From Prochlorococcus sp. AG-363-P19 (GTDB lineage Bacteria; Cyanobacteriota; Cyanobacteriia; PCC-6307; Cyanobiaceae), in contig QCGG01000002.1 of assembly GCA_003280055.1 (NCBI GenBank), positions 124,001-188,000 of the forward strand: a DNA stretch of 64,000 bases. The letters are read 5' to 3'. A program made the position numbers and the translations under genes. Below the pieces are notes generated by a model. The model ran no database searches. It was not told where the DNA came from and saw only the letters and a list, made by a program, of their open reading frames with translations. Below are positions 1-9,857 of this stretch, in pieces; the first letter of the stretch is position 1; each line of letters begins with the position of its first letter.

Positions 1-1
1 T

Positions 2-1819
2 CATTGTAGAGCTATTACTATGATGATAAGTGACGGCATAACAGCAAGTAATCTTGGCCGGGGATATGTAGTTCGGCGACTAATTCGTAGAGTGATTCGG
101 CATGGAAAAATCATAGGGGTCACTAGAGCCTTTTTGCCAGAGATGGGAGAGGCAGTAGTTGATCTCATGCAGTCTACTTATCCACAACTAAATGAAAGAC
201 GTCACATTATTTTGGCAGAAATGCAAAAAGAAGAAAATCAATTTTTAGAGACACTAGAGCGTGGTGAAAAATTACTAAAAGAAATACTTGATGAGAAACC
301 AAAACAGATTGATGGTAATACTGCTTTTTCGCTTTATGACACATTCGGATTTCCTTTAGAGCTCACACAAGAAATAGTCGAGGAACATGGAATATCTATA
401 GACCTTGAAGGGTTTAATAATGCTATGGAAAAACAAAGAAATAGAGCTAAAGCAGCAACTGCAAGTATCGACCTCACACATCAAAGTGCCATAGAGATCA
501 TGGCAACAAACAGTGACTCAACGCAGTTTAATGGTTATGGAGAGCTAGAGCTTAATAGCAATGTCAAAGGCCTAGTAGTCAATGGTGCATTAAGCAAGGA
601 AGCTAATGCCGGTGATCATGTACATCTGACCCTAGAAAAAACATCCTTTTATGGAGAAGGCGGAGGTCAGGTAGGTGATCAAGGAATTATTACATCTGTA
701 GAAGGTGCTAAAAATAAACTTCTAATAGAAATAAATGGTGTAAGCCGTCAGAAGAATGTATTCATTCATTCAGGGCAGATCATCGAAGGAAGAATTGCCA
801 TAAACGAACAAGTCAAGACAAAAGTAAATCAGCAGTTGCGTAAGCGAGCACAAGCAAACCATACAGCTACACACTTGCTGCAGGCAGGGCTCAAAAATAT
901 TTTAGGAGATGAGATAAGTCAAGCAGGCTCTCTTGTAGATTTCGATAAATTGCGATTTGATTTCAATTCCACAAGAGAAGTAACCCCTAAAGAATTAGTC
1001 AAGCTGGAAAAATTAATAAATAACTGGATCACTGAAGCACACGAACTTACTATCAATCACATGTCTCTCAAAAAAGCGAAAGCTTCAGGTGCAGTAGCCA
1101 TGTTTGGTGAAAAATATGATAATGAAGTAAGAGTAGTTGATGTTCCAGGTATTTCGAAGGAACTATGTGGTGGCACTCATGTCAAGAACACAGCAGAAAT
1201 AGGACTGTTTAAAATTATCAGTGAAAATGGAATTTCATCAGGAACCAGACGAATCGAAGCGATCGCTGGACCTGCAGTATTAGGCTTTTTAAATGAAAGA
1301 GATGGCATAGTTAACAAGTTGAGTCAAAGGTTTAAGGCCCAGCCAAATGAGATATATTCCAGAGTTATTGGTTTACAAGACGAACTAAAGTCAGCCGTCA
1401 AAGAATTGGAACTTACACGTGAAGAATTAGCTATTACAAAAGCAATGAACCTTATCAATAAAAAAATATTAATTGGCAATACAAATATTTTAGTTCACCG
1501 ATTAGATGGCTTAAGTGGAAATTCCTTACAAAAAGCAGCTGAAAAATTAACAAATCAGCTTGGAGAGAATGCTGCGGTAATTCTTGGTGGATTACCTTTA
1601 CCCAAGGATCAAAATAAAGTGATTTTGGTTGCTTCCTTTGGGAAAAATATTATCTCCAAAGGGTTAAAAGCAGGAAACTTTATAGGTATCATTGCAAAAA
1701 TATGTGGTGGTGGTGGTGGTGGGAAAGATCATTTAGCTCAAGCGGGAGGTCGCAACGGTGCTGCACTCGATAATGCTTTAGAAAACGCACTAAGCCACTT
1801 AAAGAATAAGCTTGAGTGA
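2..1819 (+). CDS. alaS: Alanyl-tRNA synthetase, C-terminal part (5' truncated by window edge)
   Basis: Frame is open from base 2 (HCRAITMMISDGI...); AlaRS motifs ANHTATHLLQAGL, CGGTHVKNTAEIG and the Gly-rich CGGGGGGKDHLAQAGG. Confidence 0.97.
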   Translation, partial: HCRAITMMISDGITASNLGRGYVVRRLIRRVIRHGKIIGVTRAFLPEMGEAVVDLMQSTYPQLNERRHIILAEMQKEENQFLETLERGEKLLKEILDEKPKQIDGNTAFSLYDTFGFPLELTQEIVEEHGISIDLEGFNNAMEKQRNRAKAATASIDLTHQSAIEIMATNSDSTQFNGYGELELNSNVKGLVVNGALSKEANAGDHVHLTLEKTSFYGEGGGQVGDQGIITSVEGAKNKLLIEINGVSRQKNVFIHSGQIIEGRIAINEQVKTKVNQQLRKRAQANHTATHLLQAGLKNILGDEISQAGSLVDFDKLRFDFNSTREVTPKELVKLEKLINNWITEAHELTINHMSLKKAKASGAVAMFGEKYDNEVRVVDVPGISKELCGGTHVKNTAEIGLFKIISENGISSGTRRIEAIAGPAVLGFLNERDGIVNKLSQRFKAQPNEIYSRVIGLQDELKSAVKELELTREELAITKAMNLINKKILIGNTNILVHRLDGLSGNSLQKAAEKLTNQLGENAAVILGGLPLPKDQNKVILVASFGKNIISKGLKAGNFIGIIAKICGGGGGGKDHLAQAGGRNGAALDNALENALSHLKNKLE

Positions 1820-1826
1820 AAAAATT

Positions 1827-3797
1827 CTATCTATTTAAATAAGTACTTTGTCTCAGGCTAGTCTCAACATGGTCCATTAATAAACGAGCATCTTTAATCT
1901 TCAATGCACCACCTTGAATAGCATTCTCCGTAGCAATGCGTAGACGTTCAAGTAAATGATTGGGATCATGTTCCATCGCTTCCAATACATCTGATTTTGT
2001 ATTAGCTCTTACAACATGGTCAACTTGATATCCTCCCTTACTAGTCATACGTATATGAACGGCATTAGTAGTGCCAAACAAATTATGTAGACTACCCATA
2101 ACCTCTTGATAAGCGCCTCCAAGAAACATCCCTATCAAATACTCCTCAGAATCATCCAACTCATGCAGGTCTAGTAGAGTCTTGCATCGACCATTATCAA
2201 TAAACCTCGTCAATTTGCCGTCAGAATCACAAGTTAGGTCAGCAAAATGCCCAAGTTGTGTTGGTCGTTCATCTAAACGATGAATCGGCATTACTGGAAA
2301 CAATTGATCAATTGCCCAGGTATCAGGTGCGGATCGAAAAATCGAAAAATTTGCATAATATGTACTCGCCAATGCAGAACGAAGATTCATTAGCTCATTA
2401 GAATGAGACGTATCCACAGATACTCGTTTAATTAACTCCCGAGCACATCCCCAGGTTAATTGCTCTGCTTTAGCTCTTTCAGCTAAACCTATATAACCCA
2501 ACCTAAATGCTGTCAAAGCATCGTCTTTAAATTTAAGTGCATCATTCCATACTTCCTGTAAAAATGAAGTTTCAATTGGAGAATCTTGAGATAAAAAACT
2601 AATGTTTTCATATGTATCACGCAAATTTCGAAGAATTAGCGAATCATTTTCAGAAATCGATGGTATTTCTTTTGAGACAGTACCAACACCCAATACATTA
2701 AAAACAAGGACTGAAAAGTGACTGACAATCGCACGCCCACTTTCACTTATCAACGTTGGTGGGCTAATAGAATGAGACTCGCAACATTCACCTAATGTTG
2801 CGACTACATCATTGGCATAATTTTGCAAAGAATAGTTAGTGGAAGCAGAAGTAGCCGTACGACTACCATCATAATCGACTCCAAGTCCACCTCCTACATC
2901 TAAATACCCCATTGGTGCACCAAGAGCACTCAGTTCGACATACACCTGTCCTGCTTCCTGCAAGGCATCTTTTAGAACGGCTATATTATTTATTTGGCTC
3001 CCTAAATGAAAATGCAATAGCTGTAACTCATTCAATAAATTCGCCTTCCGCAATTCATCTACAGTTGACAATATATCTGGTATAGACAATCCAAATTTAG
3101 ACGTTTCGCCAACTGAGTTACCCCATCGACCAGAGCTTCTACTGGCCAATTTGACTCGAATACCTATTAAAGGAGCAGCACCAAGTTGATTGCTTGCAGA
3201 AATAATCCGTTGAACTTCATCGGGCTGTTCTATAACTACTACCGGTCGCCGACCAAGCTGGCGAGCCAGAATAGCTGTTTCTATATAACGCTGGTCTTTA
3301 TAACCATTGCAAATCAATAATGACTTTGGATCCTCGACCAAGGCTAGAGCAATCAAAAGTTCCGCCTTGCTTCCAGCTTCTAATCCGAAACTCCATTTTT
3401 TACCACAAGCAATCAACTCCTCTACTACGTGTCGCTGCTGATTGCACTTAACCGGAAATACCCCCTGATAATTGCCTTTGTACTGGTATTGAGCAATAGC
3501 TTTTTGAAAAGCATCTTGTAAACGATCCAATCGATCTTCAAGAATGTCATCAAACCTAATCAAAAGTGGTACACCCAAATTTCGTCCCTCCATCTCGTCA
3601 ACAAGCGCCTTTAGATCTAAAGTTCCACCACTCTCTCCCTTGGGCCTAACAGTCACGTGACCCAACTTATTTATAGAAAAATAAGGATTACCCCATAAAT
3701 CCAATCCATACAACTGCGCACTGTCCTCTACAGTCCACAAATGAGAATTGTGGGAAGAATCTCCAAAAGGTTTGCCTGAAAAGGCGATTTCAGCCAT
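1827..3797 (-). CDS. speA: Biosynthetic arginine decarboxylase
   Basis: 656 aa, PLP fold III; motifs FPVKCNQQRHVVEEL, GLEAGSKAELL, DVGGGLGVDYDGS. Confidence 0.96.
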   Translation of the reverse strand: MAEIAFSGKPFGDSSHNSHLWTVEDSAQLYGLDLWGNPYFSINKLGHVTVRPKGESGGTLDLKALVDEMEGRNLGVPLLIRFDDILEDRLDRLQDAFQKAIAQYQYKGNYQGVFPVKCNQQRHVVEELIACGKKWSFGLEAGSKAELLIALALVEDPKSLLICNGYKDQRYIETAILARQLGRRPVVVIEQPDEVQRIISASNQLGAAPLIGIRVKLASRSSGRWGNSVGETSKFGLSIPDILSTVDELRKANLLNELQLLHFHLGSQINNIAVLKDALQEAGQVYVELSALGAPMGYLDVGGGLGVDYDGSRTATSASTNYSLQNYANDVVATLGECCESHSISPPTLISESGRAIVSHFSVLVFNVLGVGTVSKEIPSISENDSLILRNLRDTYENISFLSQDSPIETSFLQEVWNDALKFKDDALTAFRLGYIGLAERAKAEQLTWGCARELIKRVSVDTSHSNELMNLRSALASTYYANFSIFRSAPDTWAIDQLFPVMPIHRLDERPTQLGHFADLTCDSDGKLTRFIDNGRCKTLLDLHELDDSEEYLIGMFLGGAYQEVMGSLHNLFGTTNAVHIRMTSKGGYQVDHVVRANTKSDVLEAMEHDPNHLLERLRIATENAIQGGALKIKDARLLMDHVETSLRQSTYLNR

Positions 3798-3921
3798 TAC
3801 AACTAAATAGACTGTACAAGTCTTTTTAAAAACTAAATACGTATGAAATATCTGCCAAATTTGGACTTGCCAATTGGCTACGAGCTGTTTAACGATGTGG
3901 GAAGTCTAATCATTTTTATCT

Positions 3922-4380
3922 ATGACCTCGGAAAGGACATTTATTGCCATCAAACCAGACGGCGTACAACGTAGTCTAGTAGGAGAGATCTTACGTCGCT
4001 TTGAACGCAAAGGCTTCAAATTAGTCGCCTTAAAACAACTAATTCCAAATAAAAACTTGGCCGAAAATCACTATGGTGTTCATCGAGATAGACCCTTTTT
4101 CTCTGGCTTAGTCGACTTTATTACCAGTGGTCCAGTTGTTGCGATGGTTTGGGAAGGAGAAGGCGTAATCAGTAGCTCGAGAAAACTTATAGGTGGAACA
4201 AAACCACTTGAGGCAGAACCAGGGACTATTCGTGGTGATTTTGCTATTAATATCGGAAGGAACGTAATCCACGGATCAGATTCACCCGAAACTGCCCAAT
4301 TTGAAATCGGACTCTGGTTCGACGCGTCCGAGATTAACGAGTGGAAACAAGCAGATCAAATCTGGAGAGTCGAAGACTAA
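3922..4380 (+). CDS. ndk: Nucleoside diphosphate kinase
   Basis: 152 aa; [14 protein letters not shown] and the active-site region NVIHGSDS. Confidence 0.98.
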   Translation: MTSERTFIAIKPDGVQRSLVGEILRRFERKGFKLVALKQLIPNKNLAENHYGVHRDRPFFSGLVDFITSGPVVAMVWEGEGVISSSRKLIGGTKPLEAEPGTIRGDFAINIGRNVIHGSDSPETAQFEIGLWFDASEINEWKQADQIWRVED

Positions 4381-4397
4381 ATCAAAATACTTTCCGC

Positions 4398-4448
4398 TTT
4401 CCGTGCATGCCATTTGTGGATCTTTAATCAAAATGGCATGCACGGAAA
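4398..4448. terminator. Bidirectional hairpin terminator between convergent ndk and thiO-like gene
   Basis: Perfect 18-bp inverted repeat tttccgtgcatgccattt / aaatggcatgcacggaaa with a 15-nt loop, between two convergent stop codons. Confidence 0.75.
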
Positions 4449-4453
4449 AAATT

Positions 4454-5578
4454 TTAATCTTCAAAACGATCCCATCGAAAAGCCTGAAGTGACTGCAACT
4501 CACGACTACTTAGAGATTGCCCGCATATCAAAATAGACATTAATTCTGAAGTTATCGCTGCTAACAGAACACCATTCCTGTGATGACCAGTCGCTAGCCA
4601 CAATCCATCAATAAAAGAAGAGCCCAACAAAGGAGCTTGATCAGGTGTACAGGGCCTAAACCCCCACCAACGTTCCATTGGCGGCCATTGGCATGCACCA
4701 GGCAATAAAGCCAACATCCCGGTCTGCAACCTTCGTTGACCATTTGGTGTAAGTCCTTCCACAAAACCGGCCTCAGGTTCACTAGTGGCACCTACAACAA
4801 CTAACCCATCATCACGTGGGACCAAATAAGTCCCAGGACCAAAAATCACACGTCTAAAAGCATCCTTTGGTCCTTGAACTGACATCATCTGTCCTTTAAC
4901 AGGGAAAATTGGCAATTCTTTCACAAGTTGCCCACTCCAAGCGCCACTACAAAGCACAGCCTCTTGAGCAAAGATTTCCTGAAAATGTCCTTCAGCAGAA
5001 CGAATCTTGATGCTCTTAAATACTCCCTGGTGATGATGAAGTTCCAAAACCTCCACACCCTCTTGAAAACGCACGCCAAGGCTTACACATGCTTTTTCAA
5101 GTGCTCGCATCAAACGTCTTCGATTGTCTATTTGTCCATCCTGTGGAAATAACAAACCACAACCCCAGCTATCTGCAATTCCTGGGACTTCTTTTTGCAA
5201 CTCAGAGCGAGTAAGCGGAACACCTAACTTTGACGTTGGAAAATTATCACGTTCAACCTCACTCACAAAAGGATTGACTACACCGCACAAACGCAAGCCA
5301 CATTCAATTCCACTATCGCTTTCAATACTTGCAACCCACTTAGAAACTCGCTCCAAACTGAATTCACCCAAATCGAGCAAATCCCCTTGTAATCCTTCAG
5401 CATGTGGGGCAAGCATGCCTGCAGCGACGAATCCTGCAGCTTCATTCCTACACCGACTTAGGACAATCACCGACTTGCCCTTTCGAGCCAATTGATGCGC
5501 TACAGCCAAACCCATCAAGCCTCCACCAAGAATCAAGACTGGCTGGGTATACAACACTTTCTTATCCTCAATGGCCAA
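4454..5578 (-). CDS. thiO: FAD-dependent glycine/D-amino acid oxidase (ThiO-like)
   Basis: GGGLMGLAVAHQLARKGKSV Rossmann motif, C-terminal TGHHRNGVLLA typical of ThiO/DAO. Confidence 0.75.
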   Translation of the reverse strand: MAIEDKKVLYTQPVLILGGGLMGLAVAHQLARKGKSVIVLSRCRNEAAGFVAAGMLAPHAEGLQGDLLDLGEFSLERVSKWVASIESDSGIECGLRLCGVVNPFVSEVERDNFPTSKLGVPLTRSELQKEVPGIADSWGCGLLFPQDGQIDNRRRLMRALEKACVSLGVRFQEGVEVLELHHHQGVFKSIKIRSAEGHFQEIFAQEAVLCSGAWSGQLVKELPIFPVKGQMMSVQGPKDAFRRVIFGPGTYLVPRDDGLVVVGATSEPEAGFVEGLTPNGQRRLQTGMLALLPGACQWPPMERWWGFRPCTPDQAPLLGSSFIDGLWLATGHHRNGVLLAAITSELMSILICGQSLSSRELQSLQAFRWDRFED

Positions 5579-5663
5579 AACATGAAGGGCTGTGTTTCAG
5601 CTCTAAAAATTGACCACGAAACCAGGTGAATTTCATAAGATTCATATATCTATCAGAATAGTG

Positions 5664-7139
5664 ATGACAGAAGCAAGGAACAGATGGGAAGCAGTAATTG
5701 GTCTGGAAACTCATGTCCAATTAAAAACCAATAGCAAAATTTTCACTAATGCCTCGACAACCTTTGGGGACGATCCAAATACCCACATTGATCCAGTTGT
5801 ATGTGGATTGCCAGGCACCTTGCCAGTAATGAATCAGACAGTTCTGGAATACGCCGTAAAAGCCGCAATGGCTTTAAATCTAAAAATCGCAAAACACAGC
5901 AAATTTGATCGAAAGCAATACTTCTATCCTGATCTCCCTAAAAACTATCAAATCTCCCAATATGATGAACCAATTGCTGAAGAGGGGTGGATCGAAGTTG
6001 AGGTTGCAGAGAAAGGGAAAACAACATATCTGAAGAAAATTGGCATAGAGCGACTACATATGGAAGAAGATGCTGGAAAGTTAGTTCATGCAGGCAGTGA
6101 TCGATTAGCTGGATCAACTCACTCATTAGTTGACTACAATCGTGCAGGTGTAGCACTTGCAGAAATCGTTAGTAAACCTGACATACGAACTGGCAGAGAG
6201 GCTGCTGAATATGCTTCAGAAATACGCAGAATAATGCGATACCTAGAAGTTTCTGACGGGAACATGCAAGAAGGTTCTCTTCGCTGCGATGTCAACATCT
6301 CAGTTCGACAAGGGCCAAACGCGCCTTTTGGAACAAAAGTAGAAATTAAAAATATGAATTCATTCTCAGCAATTCAAAAAGCATGTGAATACGAAATCAA
6401 ACGTCAAATCAATGCTTATGAAACAAACCAGTCCATTGTTCAAGAAACTCGGCTTTGGGATGAGAGCAAACAACTAACAAAAAGCATGCGCAGCAAAGAA
6501 GGTGCTAGTGACTATAGATATTTTCCAGACCCAGACTTAGGCCCAATTGAAATTTCTGATGAACAAAGGGAACTATGGCGATCCGAGCTTCCTGAACTTC
6601 CATGCCAAAAACGTCATCGCTACTCTGAGGACTTAGGTCTTTCTCAATACGACGCAAGAGTTCTTACAGATGAAAAATCTATGGCTGACTATTTTGATGC
6701 AGTCATAGCAGAAGGAACTGATCCAAAGATTGCCGCAAATTGGATTACAGGTGATATTGCAGCTTATGTAAATTCAAATCATTTAAATTACGAAAAAATT
6801 CCTTTGAAGCCCATTCAATTATCGGAAATGATTGAATTAATTCAATCTGGAAAGATTAGCGGAAAAATAGCAAAAGAAATTCTACCTGAATTGTTAAAAA
6901 AAGGTGGATCTGCAACTGCTTTGGTAGAAAAACGTGGTCTAGGAATGATTAGTGACCCTGAAGAAATTGAAAAAATTATATTAGGAATATTACACTCTAA
7001 TCCAAATGAAGTAGAAGCTTTTAAAGCAGGCAAGAAAAAATTACAAGGATTCTTTATTGGTCAATTAATGAAAGCAACTAATGGAAAAGCAGACCCTAAA
7101 CTTGCTAATAAAATATTGAATGAAAAGCTAAGCTCATAA
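5664..7139 (+). CDS. gatB: Aspartyl/glutamyl-tRNA(Asn/Gln) amidotransferase subunit B
   Basis: WEAVIGLETHVQLKTNSKIF..., DYNRAGVALAEIVSKPD; the ORF extends to 5610 but the GatB-like N-terminus fits the internal ATG at 5664. Confidence 0.96.
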   Translation: MTEARNRWEAVIGLETHVQLKTNSKIFTNASTTFGDDPNTHIDPVVCGLPGTLPVMNQTVLEYAVKAAMALNLKIAKHSKFDRKQYFYPDLPKNYQISQYDEPIAEEGWIEVEVAEKGKTTYLKKIGIERLHMEEDAGKLVHAGSDRLAGSTHSLVDYNRAGVALAEIVSKPDIRTGREAAEYASEIRRIMRYLEVSDGNMQEGSLRCDVNISVRQGPNAPFGTKVEIKNMNSFSAIQKACEYEIKRQINAYETNQSIVQETRLWDESKQLTKSMRSKEGASDYRYFPDPDLGPIEISDEQRELWRSELPELPCQKRHRYSEDLGLSQYDARVLTDEKSMADYFDAVIAEGTDPKIAANWITGDIAAYVNSNHLNYEKIPLKPIQLSEMIELIQSGKISGKIAKEILPELLKKGGSATALVEKRGLGMISDPEEIEKIILGILHSNPNEVEAFKAGKKKLQGFFIGQLMKATNGKADPKLANKILNEKLSS

Positions 7140-7787
7140 ATCAGAGTTTACTAAAGATAAAACTTCAGGTACCCAAGATTTTGGAGGGCCGTGGTTGTCA
7201 ATTACAAAATCTGCCAACTTTTCCTTTCTTTCCATTGGCCATTGAGTTTTAATCCTTGTCTGCGCTTGTTCTAGTGAAATCCCATCACGCTTAGAAAGAC
7301 GTTTTACTTGTTGGTCAATATTACAGGTAACGAGCCATACCTCGCTACATAAATCTACGAAGTCCACCTCAAATAGCAAAGGAACCATTAAAACAACTAC
7401 TTTGTGATTGTCGACTTTAGAAAGTTCAGAGTCAAAACAGTTTCTTACAAAAGGATGAACCAATCCCTCAAGCCATAGCCTTTCTTCTGTATCAGAAAAA
7501 ATAATTTGAGCCAAAGCAAAACGATCTAAAGTGAGTGAGTTAGATTTAGTGGGATCAAGTACATCTTTTCCATAACGTGCAACTACTCTCTTTGTTAAAG
7601 GTGTACCAGGTCCCAAAGCTTTCCTTGAAAAAAAATCCGCATCCAAAATTGTTAATCCAACACGCTCTTCTAAAAAATACGCAACACTACTCTTGCCACT
7701 GGCAATTCCTCCAGTCAGCCCAATACGACGCTGGGAGACTTTCCAACGAGAATTATCAAATTCAGATAGGAGATCCCTATTCATCAA
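7134..7787 (-). CDS. coaE: Dephospho-CoA kinase
   Basis: RRIGLTGGIASGKSSVAYFL P-loop, DADFFSRKAL. Confidence 0.93.
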   Translation of the reverse strand: MMNRDLLSEFDNSRWKVSQRRIGLTGGIASGKSSVAYFLEERVGLTILDADFFSRKALGPGTPLTKRVVARYGKDVLDPTKSNSLTLDRFALAQIIFSDTEERLWLEGLVHPFVRNCFDSELSKVDNHKVVVLMVPLLFEVDFVDLCSEVWLVTCNIDQQVKRLSKRDGISLEQAQTRIKTQWPMERKEKLADFVIDNHGPPKSWVPEVLSLVNSDL

Positions 7788-7821
7788 ACATTAAACAACT
7801 AAAATCGACATAAGATAAATC

Positions 7822-9066
7822 GTGGTAATTCCAATAAACAAAATTGAATGGAAAGAAATTCCCGGAGGCATAACTACACCTCGAGGTTTTCAAGCAGCAG
7901 GAATTAAAGCTGGCTTAAAATCATCTCATAAAAGAGATTTGGCCTTATTACTAGCACCTGAAGGAGCAATTTGTGCTGGCACATTTACACAATCATGTAT
8001 TAGAGCAGCCTGCGTCGACCTTTGTGAAGAAAGACTTATCCAGAAGTCAGGCTATGCAAGAGCTGTACTAATTAATTCTGGCCAAGCCAATGCATGTACT
8101 GGCAAGAAAGGAAGGATTGATTGCATTAAGGCAACCGAAGTCTTAGCCAAGAAGCTAGGTCTAGCAGCAGAAGAAGTACTTATGTGTTCCACTGGTGTAA
8201 TTGGTGAACCTATAGCAATGAAAAAATTACTATTCAGTCTAGATAAATTAATCGAAGATTTGAATGAGTATGGAGGGGACAATGCAGCTCAAGGAATAAT
8301 CACCACTGATCTAACTAAAAAACAAATAGCCTTTGAAGGAGAAGTCGAAGGAAATAAAATACATGTTGGTGGTATGGCAAAAGGATCAGGAATGATTCAT
8401 CCAAATATGGCCACAATGCTGGCCTATATAACCTGTGATGTCAGTTTAAATTATAACGATTGGAAAAATTTAACTCGTAAAATTGTTGATAAATCGTTCA
8501 ACTCAATAACTGTTGATGGTGATACCAGTACTAATGACACATTGCTTGCATTCTGTGCTGGACAAAGACTAGCTGAAAAACACATACCATATCTAGAAGA
8601 GGGTGTTAAATTAGTTGGACAACATCTTGCGATGGCAATTGCCCGTGATGGAGAAGGTGCAAATTGTTTAATTGAAGTAGAAGTCAAAGGAACCAAAACT
8701 GACAATGACGCTAGGCAAATTGCAAGAACAATTTGCTCCTCTCCTTTAGTCAAAACAGCCATTCATGGCAATGATCCGAATTGGGGGAGAATAATCGCTG
8801 CCGCAGGGAGGTCAAAGATTGATATTGATGAAACTCAAGTTTCCCTTTGGATAGGCAACTTTCAATTACTTGCGAATGGTAAGCCAATGACAATAGATCG
8901 AATCGCATGTAGCAACTACATCAAAGATAGAATGAAAGGTAATATTCAGGAAAATGATAAAGTAATAATCAAACTTATTGTTGGAAATGGACCAGGAGTG
9001 GGAAATGGTTGGGGATGCGACCTGTCTAACAATTATGTTTCTATAAATGCCGACTACACAACTTAA
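7822..9066 (+). CDS. argJ: Bifunctional ornithine acetyltransferase/N-acetylglutamate synthase
   Basis: GGMAKGSGMIHPNMATMLAYITCD contains the ArgJ autocleavage-type motif. Confidence 0.96.
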   Translation: MVIPINKIEWKEIPGGITTPRGFQAAGIKAGLKSSHKRDLALLLAPEGAICAGTFTQSCIRAACVDLCEERLIQKSGYARAVLINSGQANACTGKKGRIDCIKATEVLAKKLGLAAEEVLMCSTGVIGEPIAMKKLLFSLDKLIEDLNEYGGDNAAQGIITTDLTKKQIAFEGEVEGNKIHVGGMAKGSGMIHPNMATMLAYITCDVSLNYNDWKNLTRKIVDKSFNSITVDGDTSTNDTLLAFCAGQRLAEKHIPYLEEGVKLVGQHLAMAIARDGEGANCLIEVEVKGTKTDNDARQIARTICSSPLVKTAIHGNDPNWGRIIAAAGRSKIDIDETQVSLWIGNFQLLANGKPMTIDRIACSNYIKDRMKGNIQENDKVIIKLIVGNGPGVGNGWGCDLSNNYVSINADYTT

Positions 9067-9206
9067 AAGTGTGATAACTTAAATCAATTGGAATCACTTA
9101 ATAGTGTCATCTTTGTTATACGGACCTTTTAAAATGTGATAAAAGTGAGATATGACTACGAACCTCTTAGACATTAAAAGATTTTCATGCTTAGTAAAAT
9201 TATTGG

Positions 9207-9212
9207 TATAAT
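9207..9212 (+). promoter_or_regulatory. -10 element (TATAAT) for the 99-aa ORF at 9234
   Basis: Exact TATAAT 22 bp upstream of the ATG. Confidence 0.45.
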
Positions 9213-9233
9213 ATTAATTTAGCAATTTCATCC

Positions 9234-9533
9234 ATGGATTCAGAAGGTAAACCAGACTTCAATATTTATAAATTATGGTCAAATCATAGAAGAGTCATTA
9301 CTTTTGGAGGTCTTTTGATTTTATTTGGTGCTTGGATTAATCCAATTATACAAACCCATAAAAGGAAATCTATTTGTGCAGATGTTGCGGGATATATAGG
9401 ATTTAGACCACAGAAAGAGAGTGAAACTGAGTTTTATCTTAGAATGAGTAAGAAGTTAGGTATTGATACAGAGGAGGAAGGTTTTAGCACAATGCAAACT
9501 GAGAATTTTTGTACTTTCTATAAGAGCAGTTAA
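9234..9533 (+). CDS. Hypothetical small protein with one predicted TM helix
   Basis: 99-aa ORF, hydrophobic segment VITFGGLLILFGAWI, own -10 box. Confidence 0.6.
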   Translation: MDSEGKPDFNIYKLWSNHRRVITFGGLLILFGAWINPIIQTHKRKSICADVAGYIGFRPQKESETEFYLRMSKKLGIDTEEEGFSTMQTENFCTFYKSS

Positions 9534-9678
9534 TAACATTTTATTTTTGAGTCAATTTTATTTAAGTGTGATAACTCTGAGACCCGATTGTGATAATTGT
9601 GTGATAACTATTCCTTCTTTTTAGTGCCTCAAATAACTTGGTATAACTGACCTCTACAAAAGGTTTGTATTACACATC

Positions 9679-9714
9679 CAAAAGGTCTGTATTAATGCCG
9701 ATTACACAACGTAA
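9679..9714 (+). pseudogene. Fragment of a diverged argJ 3' end
   Basis: Reads V-C-I-N-A-D-Y-T-T-stop, matching the true argJ tail V-S-I-N-A-D-Y-T-T-stop (9037-9066); 21/24 nt identical over INADYTT* with only synonymous changes. Confidence 0.65.
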
Positions 9715-9857
9715 GCCAGAGCCCCTTATGCTGGAAGAGATTTGAGGGTTTCTCATAGAACTAATCAACCCAATCAGTAATTCTTTAAATAAAAAATCGT
9801 ATAAATATCATAAAATTGATATACTAAGTTAACAAGAAGGTCCTTCCAAGCTACTCA

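Noticed and set aside
1708-1728. GGT microsatellite in alaS
   Set aside because: Encodes the conserved Gly-rich loop of AlaRS; not a functional repeat signal.
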